From contig NC_135195.1 of assembly GCF_050948175.1 (NCBI RefSeq), positions 11,684,001 to 11,748,000 of the forward strand: 64,000 nucleotides of DNA, in the 5' to 3' direction. The notes beneath the pieces are model-generated. The model saw nothing but the letters and a program-made list of their open reading frames with translations, was not told the DNA's origin and searched no databases. The translations under genes and the position numbers were made by a program. The DNA comes from Xylocopa sonorina (lineage: Eukaryota > Arthropoda > Insecta > Hymenoptera > Apidae). Positions within the stretch are counted from its first letter, which is position 1; every line of letters starts with the position of its first letter. Positions 34,933-48,644 of the stretch are shown piece by piece.

Positions 34933-37900
34933 CTACGGAAAAATCTGTAATATGAACGCATTATGAACCCAGCGTCTAAGCCCTCGGACGAGGCGGTACG
35001 CGGGTGTTGGGCAACAATGAGAAGGGATGAAACCGTGGAACGCACTTGCACGTCGATTTGTTTGCCCTTCCTCTAACCACCCGCCGGATCCGAGCCACCC
35101 TTCTGTCGTTCCCCCGATCCGCTCGATTCCATTCGACCTTTTCTCTTTGCCACATCAAGTGGAATCCGACTGACGTAAGAATCCTACTTAAACCTCCGTT
35201 CTCGCCTTCCACCAAAGACTTCTCCTCTCACCGTTCTTTACCAACCGCCACCCCATCGCCACCCCGTTCGCCGTCGTTCGCCTCCTTTTCTTCGCGCGTC
35301 TCTGTGTACCCAGCTTCCAGTTGTTGGCGCCTCACCCCCTGTCTGTACGTCGAACTTTCCTCGCGTTTGGCCACCGTTCGACACCTGGCAGAGAGCACAG
35401 TAAATGGTGACTCGAACGATCTCGGTTCTTGTGGACGCGGACAATAACGCGGTTCGTCAGAGCAACGGTACGTCTGTCGATGAAAATGGCGAGGGTCGAA
35501 GGAACAAGGCTGGCATGCGCGTTCCACCCTTATATCGCATTCCAAGCACACGCGGCTCTCAGAAAATTACCGACGAGGCGCTCTAAAACCTGGCGGTACT
35601 CGCGAGCACAGATAGAATTTCACTTATCGAGGCTTCGCAAATATTCGCTCGACATCGAAACGCGATGCAAGTGACAGGCGAGGGTGGAAGAGGGTGGTTG
35701 GTAGTAGTCGGAATCGGCGGAAGCCGTCTCGAGAATCCAGACCACGTAGCCCGTGTTGGTGGCACCTCGTGATTTCGCAATCTTCCATCTTTTTTATGTC
35801 CAACCAGCCGTGCCGCGGAACAAACCCGGGCCGGGGCCGAAAAATCTCGCCGGATGAGAGGCGTGGAGGGATCATCCCTCTCGAGACCCATTTTCGTCCA
35901 ACGGAAAAATGAAGGGGATCGAAAGGGACGGTGGTTGCGGAGGAAGAAAAAGGCGGACGGATGAAAAGGGATGGACGAGAGGGAGGCTGGGTTACACGGG
36001 AGACTAATTCCAGCGTGAATCAACGCCGCTTCCCGACGATTACATAATTAATCGCGTTATAATTAAGGCGTCCAGGATCCCGTGGCTATTAATTAAATGT
36101 CCCCCATCAAAATGATCGCGGGCGCTCCTCTCTCGTCGATTCGCGATCCCGTCTCTCCGTTGTAGCTCTGTTCGAATGGGGTTGCATGCTCGGACGTGGT
36201 GCTGACAAATGAGAGGCGGCTCGTGAATTCTGAGCGAGACTTTGCCAGAGGGAATTTTAAATTCACACTCCGAATTTTAACGCTAGATTCTTCTTTTACT
36301 AGAAAAATTCGAAAAAACTACGAGCCAGTAAGAATTTATTGAAAATACAACGATCTAAGATATATATAGAATCGTCCATCGCGAGGATCTATTTTTCCAA
36401 GCGTTCCAGCTGGATATTTAGAAAAAAGAAGGCGCTTGGACCCATCGATAGCCCTTCAACGATACTGTAATAACGCCGTGAAAAGATAAACGTCGAACCG
36501 AGTTATAATTGCCCCTCGTCGGGATCTATCTCCCGGAGACTGTCTCAAGTGAAACAGTTTCACATTATGAAAGGAAAACAGCAGGGGATCGTCTCGAAGT
36601 TTCCTAGCGAAATGACCGGCAAGGAAACCGACCGATACCGCAACCGGGTTCCGCGGAATTTAATCAGGCCGCAGAATCCCCATCTCGTCGCATTAAAATC
36701 AACATCGACCGATATTACCTTTCGCTTCGATCTCGCGCGGAGCCGCGTTAACCACGGCCAAGGGGCTGGCTCGTTAAGAGGAAAGTAGGGGAATCGAAAG
36801 AATTAATAACCGACGCGGAAAGAAACGGTCCGCGTGGACGGGACGCGGACGGAAACGGAAAAAGCGTGGCCGGAATCAAAAGTAAATGTTTACACTGTTA
36901 ATTACTTCGGCAGTAGTTCAAACGCGGGGAACAATTATTCGTCCGCCGATTGAAATTCTGTGGCCTTAGCCGAAAGGTAATTAACTTTTAATTGAGAAAG
37001 TTCAGGGCGTTCCCCCTTGTGGCTCGATCGCTTCTTGTCCGTTACCCTTTCTTCTTTCCCGTCTTCGCCGCGGCTCGAAATTCTTTCCGTCACTCAACTT
37101 GTCTAAACGTCCGATCTATAACGTTTAACAGCTGGAAAGATGGAAGGAATGCGCGGCTACGTTCGTCGAGCGCATCGGTTTATGCATTCCTCCATCTTGC
37201 CCTCTCTCTCTCATTTCGTGACTCGAAGCAGAGAGATAAAATGGCTCTAAGCGTTCTGAAACGGTAGACGCTACGATATAGTTGTTGGCACATTCTCTGT
37301 GCCGTTGTATAGGGAAATTCCATCGTTAACTTTGGCAGAACGACGCGATCGGCGCACACCCCTCGTCGAGCGTCGCGGTGCCGTAATTAAACATTGGTAG
37401 AGCTCCCTTTCGGTGGGTTCGATCCGGCTATCCCCATCTTCCACTTCCAGGGGCGGGTTTTCTTTTTCGTGCTGCCCCGCCGCATATATTATTCAGGTGG
37501 CTCTTGCTCTCTCGGCTGAAACAACCGGCTCCCGGGCTCCGGGCCGCGGTCCTTGGAAACAAAGGCTTAATTTATTTAAAACTCGAGATTCTTCTCCTCT
37601 ACGAAAGCAGAACTTTCCCGTGGTACGAAGTTTATTTCCCCAAGGACGCATAGCTATGTACCGCGTGGCTTATAACGCTATAGAATTTGATAAAGTGCAA
37701 GGGGAGAGGGCTGGGGAGGGTGTATTAACGCCGGATGTACACCGTTGCCCGGCTGATTTAGAATCACTCGTGCCTCATTCCGAATCCACGGCTACAAGGG
37801 ACGCGCGGACTGGGTTGCGGTAAATTTCTTTCTTTTCTCGTTCGTGGACACCGGAAGTTAGCATCTCAGGTTAGACTTTCAACGTTTTTCACTTTCCTGG

Positions 37901-40900
37901 AAGTTTCAACGAATAATTGTCCGCTGAATTGGTAAAGACTCGAAGGTGTACTCGTTGCCATCGTAGAGGACATCGCACGAGTATTCTTAAATGGAAATTT
38001 TACAATCCAATCGATGACAGATGCAGCTCTTTAATTGATGTAACAAATTTTTGCTCAAATGCCGTTTGAATTGATCGCGCGACAGAATGTTCGATATCCG
38101 TTGGAAACCGGTGAAACGTCGGGTCGTTATCGATGTCGTCAGGAAGAGCCGATGACTAGTGACGCGTCGAAACAAGGGCACTCGAGTCGTTCGTATCCAT
38201 ATAGTTGCAGTTAGAAACGGGATCCAGCTAAACCGACTGAAAATTGCGGAATCACTCGCGTGATACTATAAAGGAAACGATCCATTTGCGCGGCACGAGC
38301 TCGCTGAATATGCCGTCAAATTGAAATGTACGTCCAGTTGGAAACGCGCGCGGACATCTCCCGGCTTAGATGGCCACGTTCATCTTCTACGATGGAAATT
38401 TACCGACTGCATTACCATCTCCTTTGGTCAATCTGCTCTCAATTCCCCGGAACGGGCCAATTTACAATTTCCATGGATAAACAGCACGACTCGAGTCACG
38501 ATATCCTCGCGATGATGCCTGTTTCATGCTTCCTCGATAGTCGACGGTGGGGTTGAAGGGTAGTTCAAGGGGTTGCGATGTTTTCTTGAAATTGACGTTG
38601 TTACGTCGGTGGATACTGTATTTATTGTACGTATGCACTTGTTGGTACGTTACGCGATATCCAACAGATCTCAGAGTCTTTCAGAATCCCTCGCAGACAG
38701 ATCGTTTCGATCTTCTTTCGAACGACAACCGACATAAATTACAAGCACCTTTTCCGTTTCCGTTTTACGATCGAGAAGGAGAACCCGTCAACGATGAATC
38801 GAAATAATCAACAGAGGATTTGCATACAACGCGAACATTGAACATCGAGTGTTCCTTTATCAATCCGCGTGAAAGGATTCCTGATTGCACGTCCACCGGC
38901 TACCCGACGAAACGTGGGCGCTAAATTTTCCAATCGATCGATGAATCTCTTCTTATAATCGTTGCTGCGTGGAAGGAGGCAAGCAGAATATGCGAATGAA
39001 GGAAAGAAGGAATAAAAATTAGTTGGATACCTTAGTCAGCGATATCAGCGTCTTCCATCGTCTGCAAGTTGAAGGGGTTGTTCAAATAACTCGATCTTCA
39101 CGTGCTATTTCCACGCGATTACAGATGCGCTTTGAAATTCCATGGATCACCCGGTCTGAATATCTGCAAATTTGAAAATTCAAAATTATAACACGCTCGC
39201 AACGCGATTGGCGCGAATTAAATTCCACTCCCGTACGCGAAGTGCTACGAACGCGAGCGGTTCAAATATCCTGGCCAGATACGAAAAAAATGACGGCGTA
39301 ATTCAAGCAGTTTTCACCGGGTCTAATCTGAAATTAAAACGAGCACGTACACCGTGCCGCTCTAAATAGCCGCATTATGGGCGACCTGTTGAAAATTATG
39401 GATCCAGCCGGCGCGCGTTATCAACGCGCCTATATCCGCGAGCACCCTGAAAATTCGACACGTGTTACAACAGCGGGGCGCGCCTGTTTGCGCGGACAGG
39501 GCCGTAAATCTGGCCGGTTTTCACCAACTATAAAGTATCCTCCTCGAAGCGGCTGGAGAAGGTGAGCGCGGGATTTTTAACCCTGCCCACGTACACCTTA
39601 CACCCTTCCGGTCTTATCTTTCCCTCCGTGATTTATTTTGATTCGTTTCCAAGTCGCAAACACGCCGTTCGATGCAGGCGCAATCGCAATCGCGGTCGAG
39701 ATAACTGCGCCCTGTAAGCAGTGTTATCCGTCAGTACGTGTAAGTACACACGGCGGTCGCGTCTACCTACAATTGCGGAAAATAGGACGTAGACGAACAG
39801 CCAGACAAAATACGGTGTGTCCGTAAATGATCGTACACGTTTCTCGCAACGAGCTGCGAATTACTTTCTCTCAGGGAAAAGAGTATCGATGAAAGGTCTC
39901 GATCGCTAAAAATATCGAAAACAAACGATACGTCGCTGTGTTACGTGTTTCTGTTCCAAATCTCGACGCGCATCGTTCGTTTCTGAACACTGTGTAGAAA
40001 ATACGAGGAAGAGGGAGGAAGAGGATGAGATAGAGCGGAAGGTGGACTGACGCGTCTCTCTGCCTCGCTTCTTTCATCCCTCTCGCGGAGTGACGTGAAA
40101 GAAGAGGGGTTGGGGCGCGGAAGATGGTAAAAATGAAAGGCGACTGGAAGGGGGCGGGGGTGGAAATGCATGGAAGCGGTTTTGCGGCCGTACCCCGGTT
40201 ATTTTCATTAAAACACTCGTGTAACGAGGAGGTATATAAATAGGCCTTGACAAATACACCCTCCGCCGGCGGGAAGCGCAGGTAGACAGGCTGCTACTTC
40301 TTCCGCGGAAGATCCCCTAAAATCCCCGACGACTCGTAAATATTTGCCATTACATTAGCGGGGCGAAGGTAAATCCGACATCAGCTGTAACTATATCCAT
40401 CAGCCGGGAGCGTGTTCCGCGGTTTGAGTGCGGACTCGAGCGGAAAAATCGCGGTGAGGTCGCGGAAAATCCGTGGCGAGACCGTTGCCGCTGAAGCGGT
40501 GTGCAAATTCGTCATTAGATTCCGTTCGAGCACTTCGAGTTTCCTTATCGCGCTCCACCTCGGCTCGCCGGATATATCGTTCAGATTTTCTACTCGCTAG
40601 AGCCTCTACCGCGTGCTTTAATTAAGGAGTTGCTGATAAACTTCTGTCATTAGTAATCCGTTAAACCTTCCGACTATATAATTGATTGCGAGGGGATTCG
40701 TTTTGATAAACTCTCTCTCTCTCTCTCTCTCTCTACTGAATTATTATTTGTATTTCTATGAAGTTAAATAATTTGCTATGTAAAAATTCTGGTGTACGCG
40801 TCGCGGTTTGTTGAAACAAATCGCGTGTGTAACAGCTTTAATAAATGCGCGAGAACTGAAAAAAAATTGGATCCCGGACCGTGTTACCGGGAATAGTTTT

Positions 40901-43900
40901 ATTCCCAATTGTACATTTTTCTTTATTGTAGTTTTCAAGTTCTAAAGATAATATATAACATTCGCAATTAGTTTTGGTTTCAATGTTTCGTTGTCGAGTT
41001 TTAACAAACCCATCCGCGCCGCGATACCGATGATGTACTATAAAGTAGTTGTCGTGCATTTTGATCCGAATTCAATGTATAAACGTCGCACAGAGAATTC
41101 GTATAAATGGTCGGTTTATCTGAGGTGACATGTGATGATAAGTTATAGCCGTCTGTATGTATCGTAGCAGCGCGCCTAGTTTCAGAAATACCGTTGTCAG
41201 ACGATAGTTTAAAGCTCCTCGGTTTTACAAGTTTATTTCGAAACTGTCCCAACCGAGTCACGTGTTTCCTTCTCCTTTCTATTTTTCTTCGCGTCAACCA
41301 TTGCTACCCGCCTAGAATCGAGCGAAGTATACGCGATATAATTCGATTATTCGAGTTAATCACAGAATTCGTTCCACCTTCTTCCCTCTCGGTTCTCTCT
41401 TTTGCAAAAATTATTCGGCGCGCAACCATCTGAGGGCAAACAGCAAAAGTGAAACGGAACCCTCGAGCGGTGGGTAAATTTACAGTGGATCGTTATTCCA
41501 CTCGGATATGGAGTTCGCGAATAACGTAATTACGCGTAGGACGGGTGGATTTCCGCGTGCAAATTTCTGCGCGTCCAGCAGGATCGCCGCCTTTGCCGAT
41601 CGCGAGGGTCCATTGCCGGGTAAACGAACCTGGGACGAACGCGCTGCGTGCCGGAGAATTTAAATAAAAACAAGAAAAGGGGAGGCGAGAACTCGGCTCA
41701 ACGTGAAATTTATCGTGCACCGGAAACGCGGGGGTTCTTTTATTAAAAATATCTTCCGCGCCGCTCACCCGCGCGCTCGTTGACTCCGTAAATGAATTTC
41801 TGCGTCAAGAATACCAATTACGCGGAGGACTAACGTTCCTGGACCGTTCCCGCTGGAAACATTCCAATTCTACAGGCGGGTCTGCCAAGTGCGTTAAAAT
41901 CTATCGATCTGCAAATTGCAGCTAGAGCCCATATAATCTCCGTGGCGCTGTTAGAACGGCATAAAACAGCGCCGCGGCGGTAGTACTGTCCTTTACACGA
42001 GGGACGTTTGTACGATATAATGGGGCCAGGATACTGCCATCTTTCTGGCTCGTTCGCTACATATATACATGCTCGTCTGAACGCGCACGGTATGCACGAT
42101 TATTTATTCGCTATTATTCCTCCAAAAAGTGTTATTAAACGACACTAAGCGATTTATGATACACGTACACGTCCGCTTGTTTGGAGAGCGCTCGCCTCCT
42201 CGAAGGAGAATCGCGTGTTTACGCGCGACCGTCTACGATGGCCGCCGCCACGAAGTCTAGACTCATTTAGAGTGGTCATTCTTACTTTATGTGGGAGTGC
42301 GATGCGAGATTGAAGGAGAGATAATGGGTTTTCGAAAGTGCAGTAGTTGATTCGCTTACCTCCATCATTTATTCCCAGTCCCGCGTACTTCGTTTTGCTC
42401 GCGTCGAATAGGGGATGAAGCGTGGAAAGTTCGACCGTAGAGACAGTTGGCCGAGTGTTCGACGACGCTCGGCCACTTCGACCGTTGATCCGAGATTCAG
42501 AATTTTCCTGGCGAATTTTTCGCAGAAAAATCACCGACGCTTCGCGCTGTTTCTGTTTTCATCCCCCTGAAACTGCATCGACGCTGGCGCAACACCCCGA
42601 GAGATCGTTGAATTACCGGGAGAAAAGTCGAGTCGTGACATAAATATTAATTGCGCGTAAAATTGTGTGGATAAGGAGGATCAGATTTGCCTCGGTTGCC
42701 GGAGGAATAAATTGTCCCAAGCCGGACGATTTAACGTACCGTGTAAGTGACGATGAAGCTTAAAATGGATACTTTACGCAAGCGAGGTTCGCGCGGTAGA
42801 CGCTGAAGTCGGGACGTTGAAAATCCGGGGATGAAATCCGTCGCGACTCGATTACAGTGGAGGGTGTCCAATAATCTAATTTCAATAAAATTCAGCAACA
42901 ACAAATTGCAAATCTCACACTCGCGGGATATCACAATTTCGTTTCGATAATTATCGACAAATCCACAATTAATGTAACTACACCATATCTCTAATTTCGA
43001 AGTTTCGTTCTGTTTGCCAAAGCGCGAAACGAGCGAAACACGGGTTACGTTTTCGTTTAAGAACATCGTTCGCCCACTTTTATCCGCGGTTAGGTCCACA
43101 GGGGTGGCTGCGGATACGCGTCGTTCCATTCCAGTTTCCGTTCTTTACCATGGCTCGAGTGTCATGAACCGGGGCGAGTTTTCGATTTGAAAGGCGCGAC
43201 GTGTAAAAACGTACGCGCACGTACGTGGCTAAACGAGTGACAATGGTGTTTCTGGGTCAACGAGGCGGTGGCGAGGGAAGATGTTACGTTACGTACGTAC
43301 ACACGTAAACGGGAAGAAAGTCGAACAGCGTACAGGAGAGCTCGACTTTTTAACTTTCCGCATACAGGCGGGTAACGCCGTGATCCTTCATCCTGAAAGC
43401 CCGCGCACCTATTTTCGCATTTATTTCACCGACCCAGCGTTCCTCTATCAGCTGAGAATCGTAACGCTTCCACTAGTTCCAGCGTTCGCTAACATGTACC
43501 AACGAAACGTGATTTATTGTAAGAAACGTGTGAATCTGATGGCTGTTTTCATACTAAAACGAAACTGTGCTTTATGTCGTTACTCTTCCATTGCGCTTTT
43601 TTTTTCAAAATGGAGAGGCGTGCACGCAGTACGTATCTCCTTCGCGATTCGAAGTCGTCAGATTTGAAAAAGCCACCGTTAACATGGATTTCGGTTCTCC
43701 AGGAGCGTTCCCCAGGAATTCCGTGAACGGGCCGCAACGGGTTAAGGGGTCCACGTCGCCAGAGGAAATCTCCGCGTGGCCGCTAATAACCGGCCGCGTA
43801 AACAATACGATTTACGGCGAGTGGGTGGACATGCGACAAACATACGTCGCATAGCGTCGCAACACGAGCCGTAGAACGGGTACGTAGTCACCAGGGCCCG

Positions 43901-45294
43901 CAGATATGCACGCGTCACAATTGCACATGCGACACATGCATTCCGTTGAACGGACACAGGTATGCGTCCCGCGCGACGGTAAAGGGCTCTCCTAATTGTT
44001 GCTGGCAACGTTTGTTGAATACTGCCAGAGCTGGTGCTCGGCTGCTGGCTCTCCTTTCGTCGTGTGCGATCCTGGACGCACGTGTGCATACTGCCGCGAA
44101 TGTACGTTCCTTGGCGCGAATATACGTGTTAATGGATCCTTGCATGCTGAGTTAGGTTCATCTGCCAAATGGACGTGAACGCTGCCAGCAACGGAGCCCT
44201 TAATTAACGGGGCCGCGGCCAGCGCATTGGCACGCGTGACAACGATTTGATTTTCCGAAGCAACCGCGGCTTCGACTTCAATGACAGCGGACGCGATACT
44301 GATCCAGTTGCTAGGGGTGCTTGGTCAGCACCGCGAGGAGGGTTGCGTCTGTTATACTACCTGCTGCGAGAAACTTGGACGAATGTTTGTTCTTTACGCA
44401 TCTACCTTTGTAGTATCTTTCCACGCGGATTTTATTGCACCCTCAGGCGCACCCTTTTAACTATCCGATAAGATCAAAGTCAGAAAGTGACTAAAAATGC
44501 GCTTATCGCGTATCCCCCGCGATCTGTTATTTTATTAATGGGTACATTGTAAAAAATATGAGGGTGCGTTATCATCGATTGCTCGTAATCGTCGATAGCC
44601 GAGTCAAAGGCTTAAAAGAATTCCACGAGTCTCGTACACGCGGGTAAAATAGAGACGGCGAACCGCTGATTAGCGAATATCTCGAATGACGCGTGGACAA
44701 AGGCTCGACGAGTGGTACGAACGGTCACTCGATTTTCTGGAATTTCCTCGCATTACCTTTGTAGGTGTACGAGGGAAATGCGGCGGGAAATTCGTTTAAT
44801 GTAAAATGCATAATGGACGGTTGAACGATCGAAGCGGCGCTTTATCAAATTCCACGGAAAAATGCGCCTCCACGATCGCGCCGCGCGACACGGTCTACCG
44901 CGAAACTTCGTTTCAATAGATGCACGATAATTCCCTGAACGATGCCGCGCGGCGATAGCGTGTTCCTTGGAATCTATGAATATTTAATACGTCGGATAAG
45001 AAGTGGCGACGCGTTTCGCGCTCAGCTTCGAATGTACAGGCTGGAGAAGTACGAAACAAAGGGTCTGTCCGAAGAACTTTCTTCGATTTCCAACAATTAA
45101 CAGCGATTCCAACCAGAAATTAAAAGCACCAACTTTCTCCGTTTGTTTATCAAACAAGTGACAGCTTCAGAAATTAATATATCGACAGACAAATCTCGAT
45201 CGTTCCGTTACGTTCGATTGGATAGTCCCGCGTGTAGTAACAGCGTACCTTACTTACGTTAACGCGTGCGAATTCGATTCAGTAAAGCTCTTAC
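34933..45294. other. CpG-rich gene-poor tract, middle part
   Basis: No firm exon. One open stretch on - ending at 42360 has a good GTAAGC donor and a plausible sequence (STLHPLFDASKTKYAGLG) but no convincing acceptor upstream. The remaining open frames overlap on both strands and lack motifs. If the exons at 34.8 and 45.3 kb belong to one gene, this is intron. Confidence 0.45.
40711..40734. repeat. (CT)12 microsatellite
   Basis: Twelve uninterrupted CT units. Confidence 0.95.
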
Positions 45295-45393
45295 CTGAAC
45301 GTCGAGCAGAACGTCGGAGGCGAGGAGCAACGGCGATTGTACGTGAAACAATTTCGAAGAGAGAATCTCGCCCACACGAAGGCAGGACCGCAT
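45295..45393 (-). CDS. Candidate first coding exon of an unidentified gene
   Basis: Thirty-three codons from an ATG to a strong donor (CAG|GTAAGAG), phase 0, with an in-frame TGA seven codons before the ATG. The peptide starts MRSCLRVGEILSSKLF and continues HVQSPLLLASDVLLDVQ, which looks like a folded amphipathic segment and not like the neighbouring chance frames. A downstream partner must lie at lower coordinates on -; the terminal exon at 34810-34932 has the right phase. I do not recognise the protein, and the exon may be fortuitous. Confidence 0.3.
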
Positions 45394-48300
45394 GGCCGCC
45401 AGCACGCAAGGTCACAGGGTTGGTTCCGCAGGGGTGGCGGACGCGGTCTCACAGCGAACTATTTCAATTCGGCGAACAATTCCTGATATTAGTGGAATTA
45501 CTGGCGCGGGGCGCGCGTGTTCCTCGAAATAGACGGCGACCAGCTACAACGGTAGTTAGAATTATGCAGATTAAGCTGGTTCGGTTGCCCAAAGTGCGCG
45601 GCAGCTCCTCGGCGAACGTCAAGCCGGACATGTTCTTCGGTGTTCCTCGAAGAGGCGGGTCCTTGAATCACTCTCTTGGAGATATCCCTTTCCTTGTTCC
45701 AGTTCAGTTCCGCATCCGTTGAAGTTTCGAGATCCAGCGACGAGGGTGAGTGGATCCGATGGGTGTCTAAAGTGGGCGTGACAGAAAAGAGAAAGATCGT
45801 CAGCGTAACGTATTGAGTAATCGATCTAGTTGAACGTACCGAAAAATTCCACCAGAAATCACTGTAAATAATATCTCACGATTATCCAGCGATTCCAATC
45901 TCCACGGAAACAACGTTTGGGAAACCAACGAAAGAGACAATTTCCGAAATGTTCAATCACACGGGAGGACTGAACGGCAGGGGTAGCAGCCAATCGTATC
46001 CGTAAAGATTCGATCGCGATAAAGCTTTAAATACCATCCTGGTCTTGACCGTGTCTAAAATCGAGCGGAAGAAGGATCGTCTAACGCGAGGACGAGGGGT
46101 CGTAACATCGAGGACAGTCTGGGCCACTATTTCCACGCGGAGGGAAGATCGACGTCGGTCGTAAGTATACCATCCAAGATGGATTAGGATTCGAGCCGTA
46201 GCGACTGTTCGTTCGTTGGGAGCCCCGCTCAAAAACGATCTCGTGCCGATCTCAAAGCCGTAATGATTAATGGAGTTAGGGGCGGGCGGGCGCAGTTCCG
46301 TAATACCGTGGCAACTATCGAGTCGGAATTACAGTTGAGAAACTTCGAGGTGAGTTAGGGGACCGTCGTCGTCGTCGTCCTCGTCCTCGTCCTCGTCGTC
46401 TCGATCGGGAGATCCACTCCGCCTCTTTTGGCTCCGCAGTCATCCGACCACGTACCAAACTCGATTTGATTTTGATTCGACGTACACTGGAAACGCATTT
46501 AATGCATGCGCTTATACGCGAGGCACGCGTGTATCGACTGAGAATGAAGGTGACTCCGTCGTGGATCATACCCTCCGCAGCGGTCGCGGACTTCCGCCGT
46601 TGCTGGGGACCTCTTCGCTGGGGTTCGTTAGCATTTAGAGCGACTCGGCCCATCTACGTCAGGACGCGTGTCGTTTGGGAATTCGTTACCGTCGACAACG
46701 TCGCCGCGCCTCTTTTGACAGAGGGAATTTCTGCATTCGTACACGGGCACGCCCTCTTACTTTATTTTTGCTCGCAACGTTCTATACGTACGCTCTGGCT
46801 TCGTTGCATCAGGAACAGCGGCACTTCGAACTGCTCACTTCAGAATGAACGTCTACCATTAACGATAAGGAAGTCTCGAGGTTGTTTCTTAATAAAGGAA
46901 ACAAACCGCCGTTTCACATTGTCCTCGTCTCGTTTACGTCTTCCACCGAGCCGACGCTTCTCCATTCGCGCTGAAATTCCACTGTTCCCGATTGTCAGTC
47001 GAAACAGCGGAGGGATTAAAGCGAGTCTGAGTAGTGGTAAAAGCGCGATTCTTCTGGCCGAGTGAAAAGGCGACGTTCTCTCGAAGATCCTTCGCAGGCT
47101 GAATCGAATCGATAGAATTCGACACCGGGTTTCCGGTAGAAAAACCACGTTCACCGCGGCTACAGGCGCCAGGAGACTGTCGTCGACCGACGTCGACGAT
47201 TCCCTCCTCGCTTTGAATTCCTACCGAGCAATTTTCACCACCCCCGGGGGGTAATATCGAGCCGTTGGTAAGGAACGTTTGTCATTCTTCTGCATCGACG
47301 AGATTCTACGTGAAACAGAATTCGCTTTACGTGAAAACCGGCGCGCGTTGCGTTCGTTCCCTTTGTGTACCATTGTTCCAGCGGTTCCAAACGTAGTAAT
47401 TAAATTTTGCGTTATCCAGGAAGCTCGCTGGAGCTGTATCGAGCGGATCGTGGCGTAGTACCTGTAGGTGAATCCGGTACATTGTGTTCGTTGCAATCTT
47501 CGGTTAAGGAAACAACGAATCCAAATGTGATTCGGAGTGCGTGACGATTCGAGGTTCCCCATTGATTTAATCGTATTTAGAGCGAGCAATCAACGTGAAT
47601 TCTAACTTCTATCATATCGTAGAGAAGATTATATCTGTTTTCTATTCCGTTTTCACTTGCGATAAGAGAATTGAAACGCATAAAGACGAGTCTCGCGAAG
47701 ATATAGGATGACCTTCTGCTCCCGTTGCATCAATTTCGTCAACCGTTCCTCGTTATCCCGTTTCTTTGTACAGGCTTTCGTTGGATTCTTTCTACTTATG
47801 CAGAAACCACCCTCCCGTTTAAGCCGCTCAAAGAACAGAATTTCCGGTTACATATTGGCTTAACGTCTTACCAGGAGCCTGCGTCGGACTCAATGGTTAA
47901 CGAGAAGCGTCGCGAAAACGGAATTTATATAACAGTTATACGTTATTTAGTCTCGTTTAAGGAAGGTAGCTGGATACCAAGCTCGGTTGATCCTTCAACA
48001 TCCGATGCGAAACGTATGGCTGTCAACGGGAATAAAACGCGGAGAAAGCGCGGAGAGAGTTTCGAAATATTTCAATTATGAAAGCGTCTAGCGAGGACAC
48101 GGCGAGCAAACCAACGGGGCGCGAACCGAAAGATTCATGGGTTTGGGCCGCGGAGGTTCATAAATTTCAGTTTGCAGAATTCATTAATAATTCCACATAA
48201 TCCGTAGCAAACCGAATCAATGAACGATCTCATATAAAACGACCGCGGTCGCATGGTTAAATCATAGCTACGGCTTGTGTTTGCAGACGCGCCGCTACCG

Positions 48301-48638
48301 AATTCCGGCAATAACAGCCCGGTAATGGACGATCGGGGCGTCTGTCTGAAATTGTTTTACAAATGAGTCAACTCAGCCGGCGATAGATCAATTCGCCCGG
48401 CAATTTGCCGGCCACTTTCGAACCTGTCGTCGGTAAAAATACACGGGGCCGCGATTTATGTGCCGCGGATCGGTTTCATTCCGTGGCAGGGACCTCGTTA
48501 CACCGTTGAATCACCGTAGCCAGACGACAATTATTTCCCTTCGTTGGGCACCGCCGCGACGGATGTTCGAGAACCGAACGGAAAAGCAAAAAACTCGATC
48601 GCCACTCGTAAAATCGAAGATGAATATGCTTTCGAGCG
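45394..48638. other. CpG-rich gene-poor tract, right part
   Basis: Contains a 199-codon open frame on + (46466-47065) and others on -, all without recognisable domains or splice context. I see no gene before the acyltransferase. Confidence 0.45.
46364..46400. repeat. GTC/CTC trinucleotide repeat
   Basis: CGTCGTC units followed by CCTCGTC units. It gives Arg-rich or Asp/Glu-rich runs in whatever frame is read and explains part of the open frame on - here. Confidence 0.85.
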
Positions 48639-48644
48639 TTTATT
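48639..48644 (-). terminator. Poly(A) signal directly after the acyltransferase stop
   Basis: On the - strand AATAAA begins immediately after the TGA stop codon. Either the 3' UTR is very short or a later signal is used. Confidence 0.4.

Noticed and set aside
37413..37440. GGTTCGATCC resembling a tRNA B box
   Set aside because: No A box at the right distance and no cloverleaf could be formed by eye.
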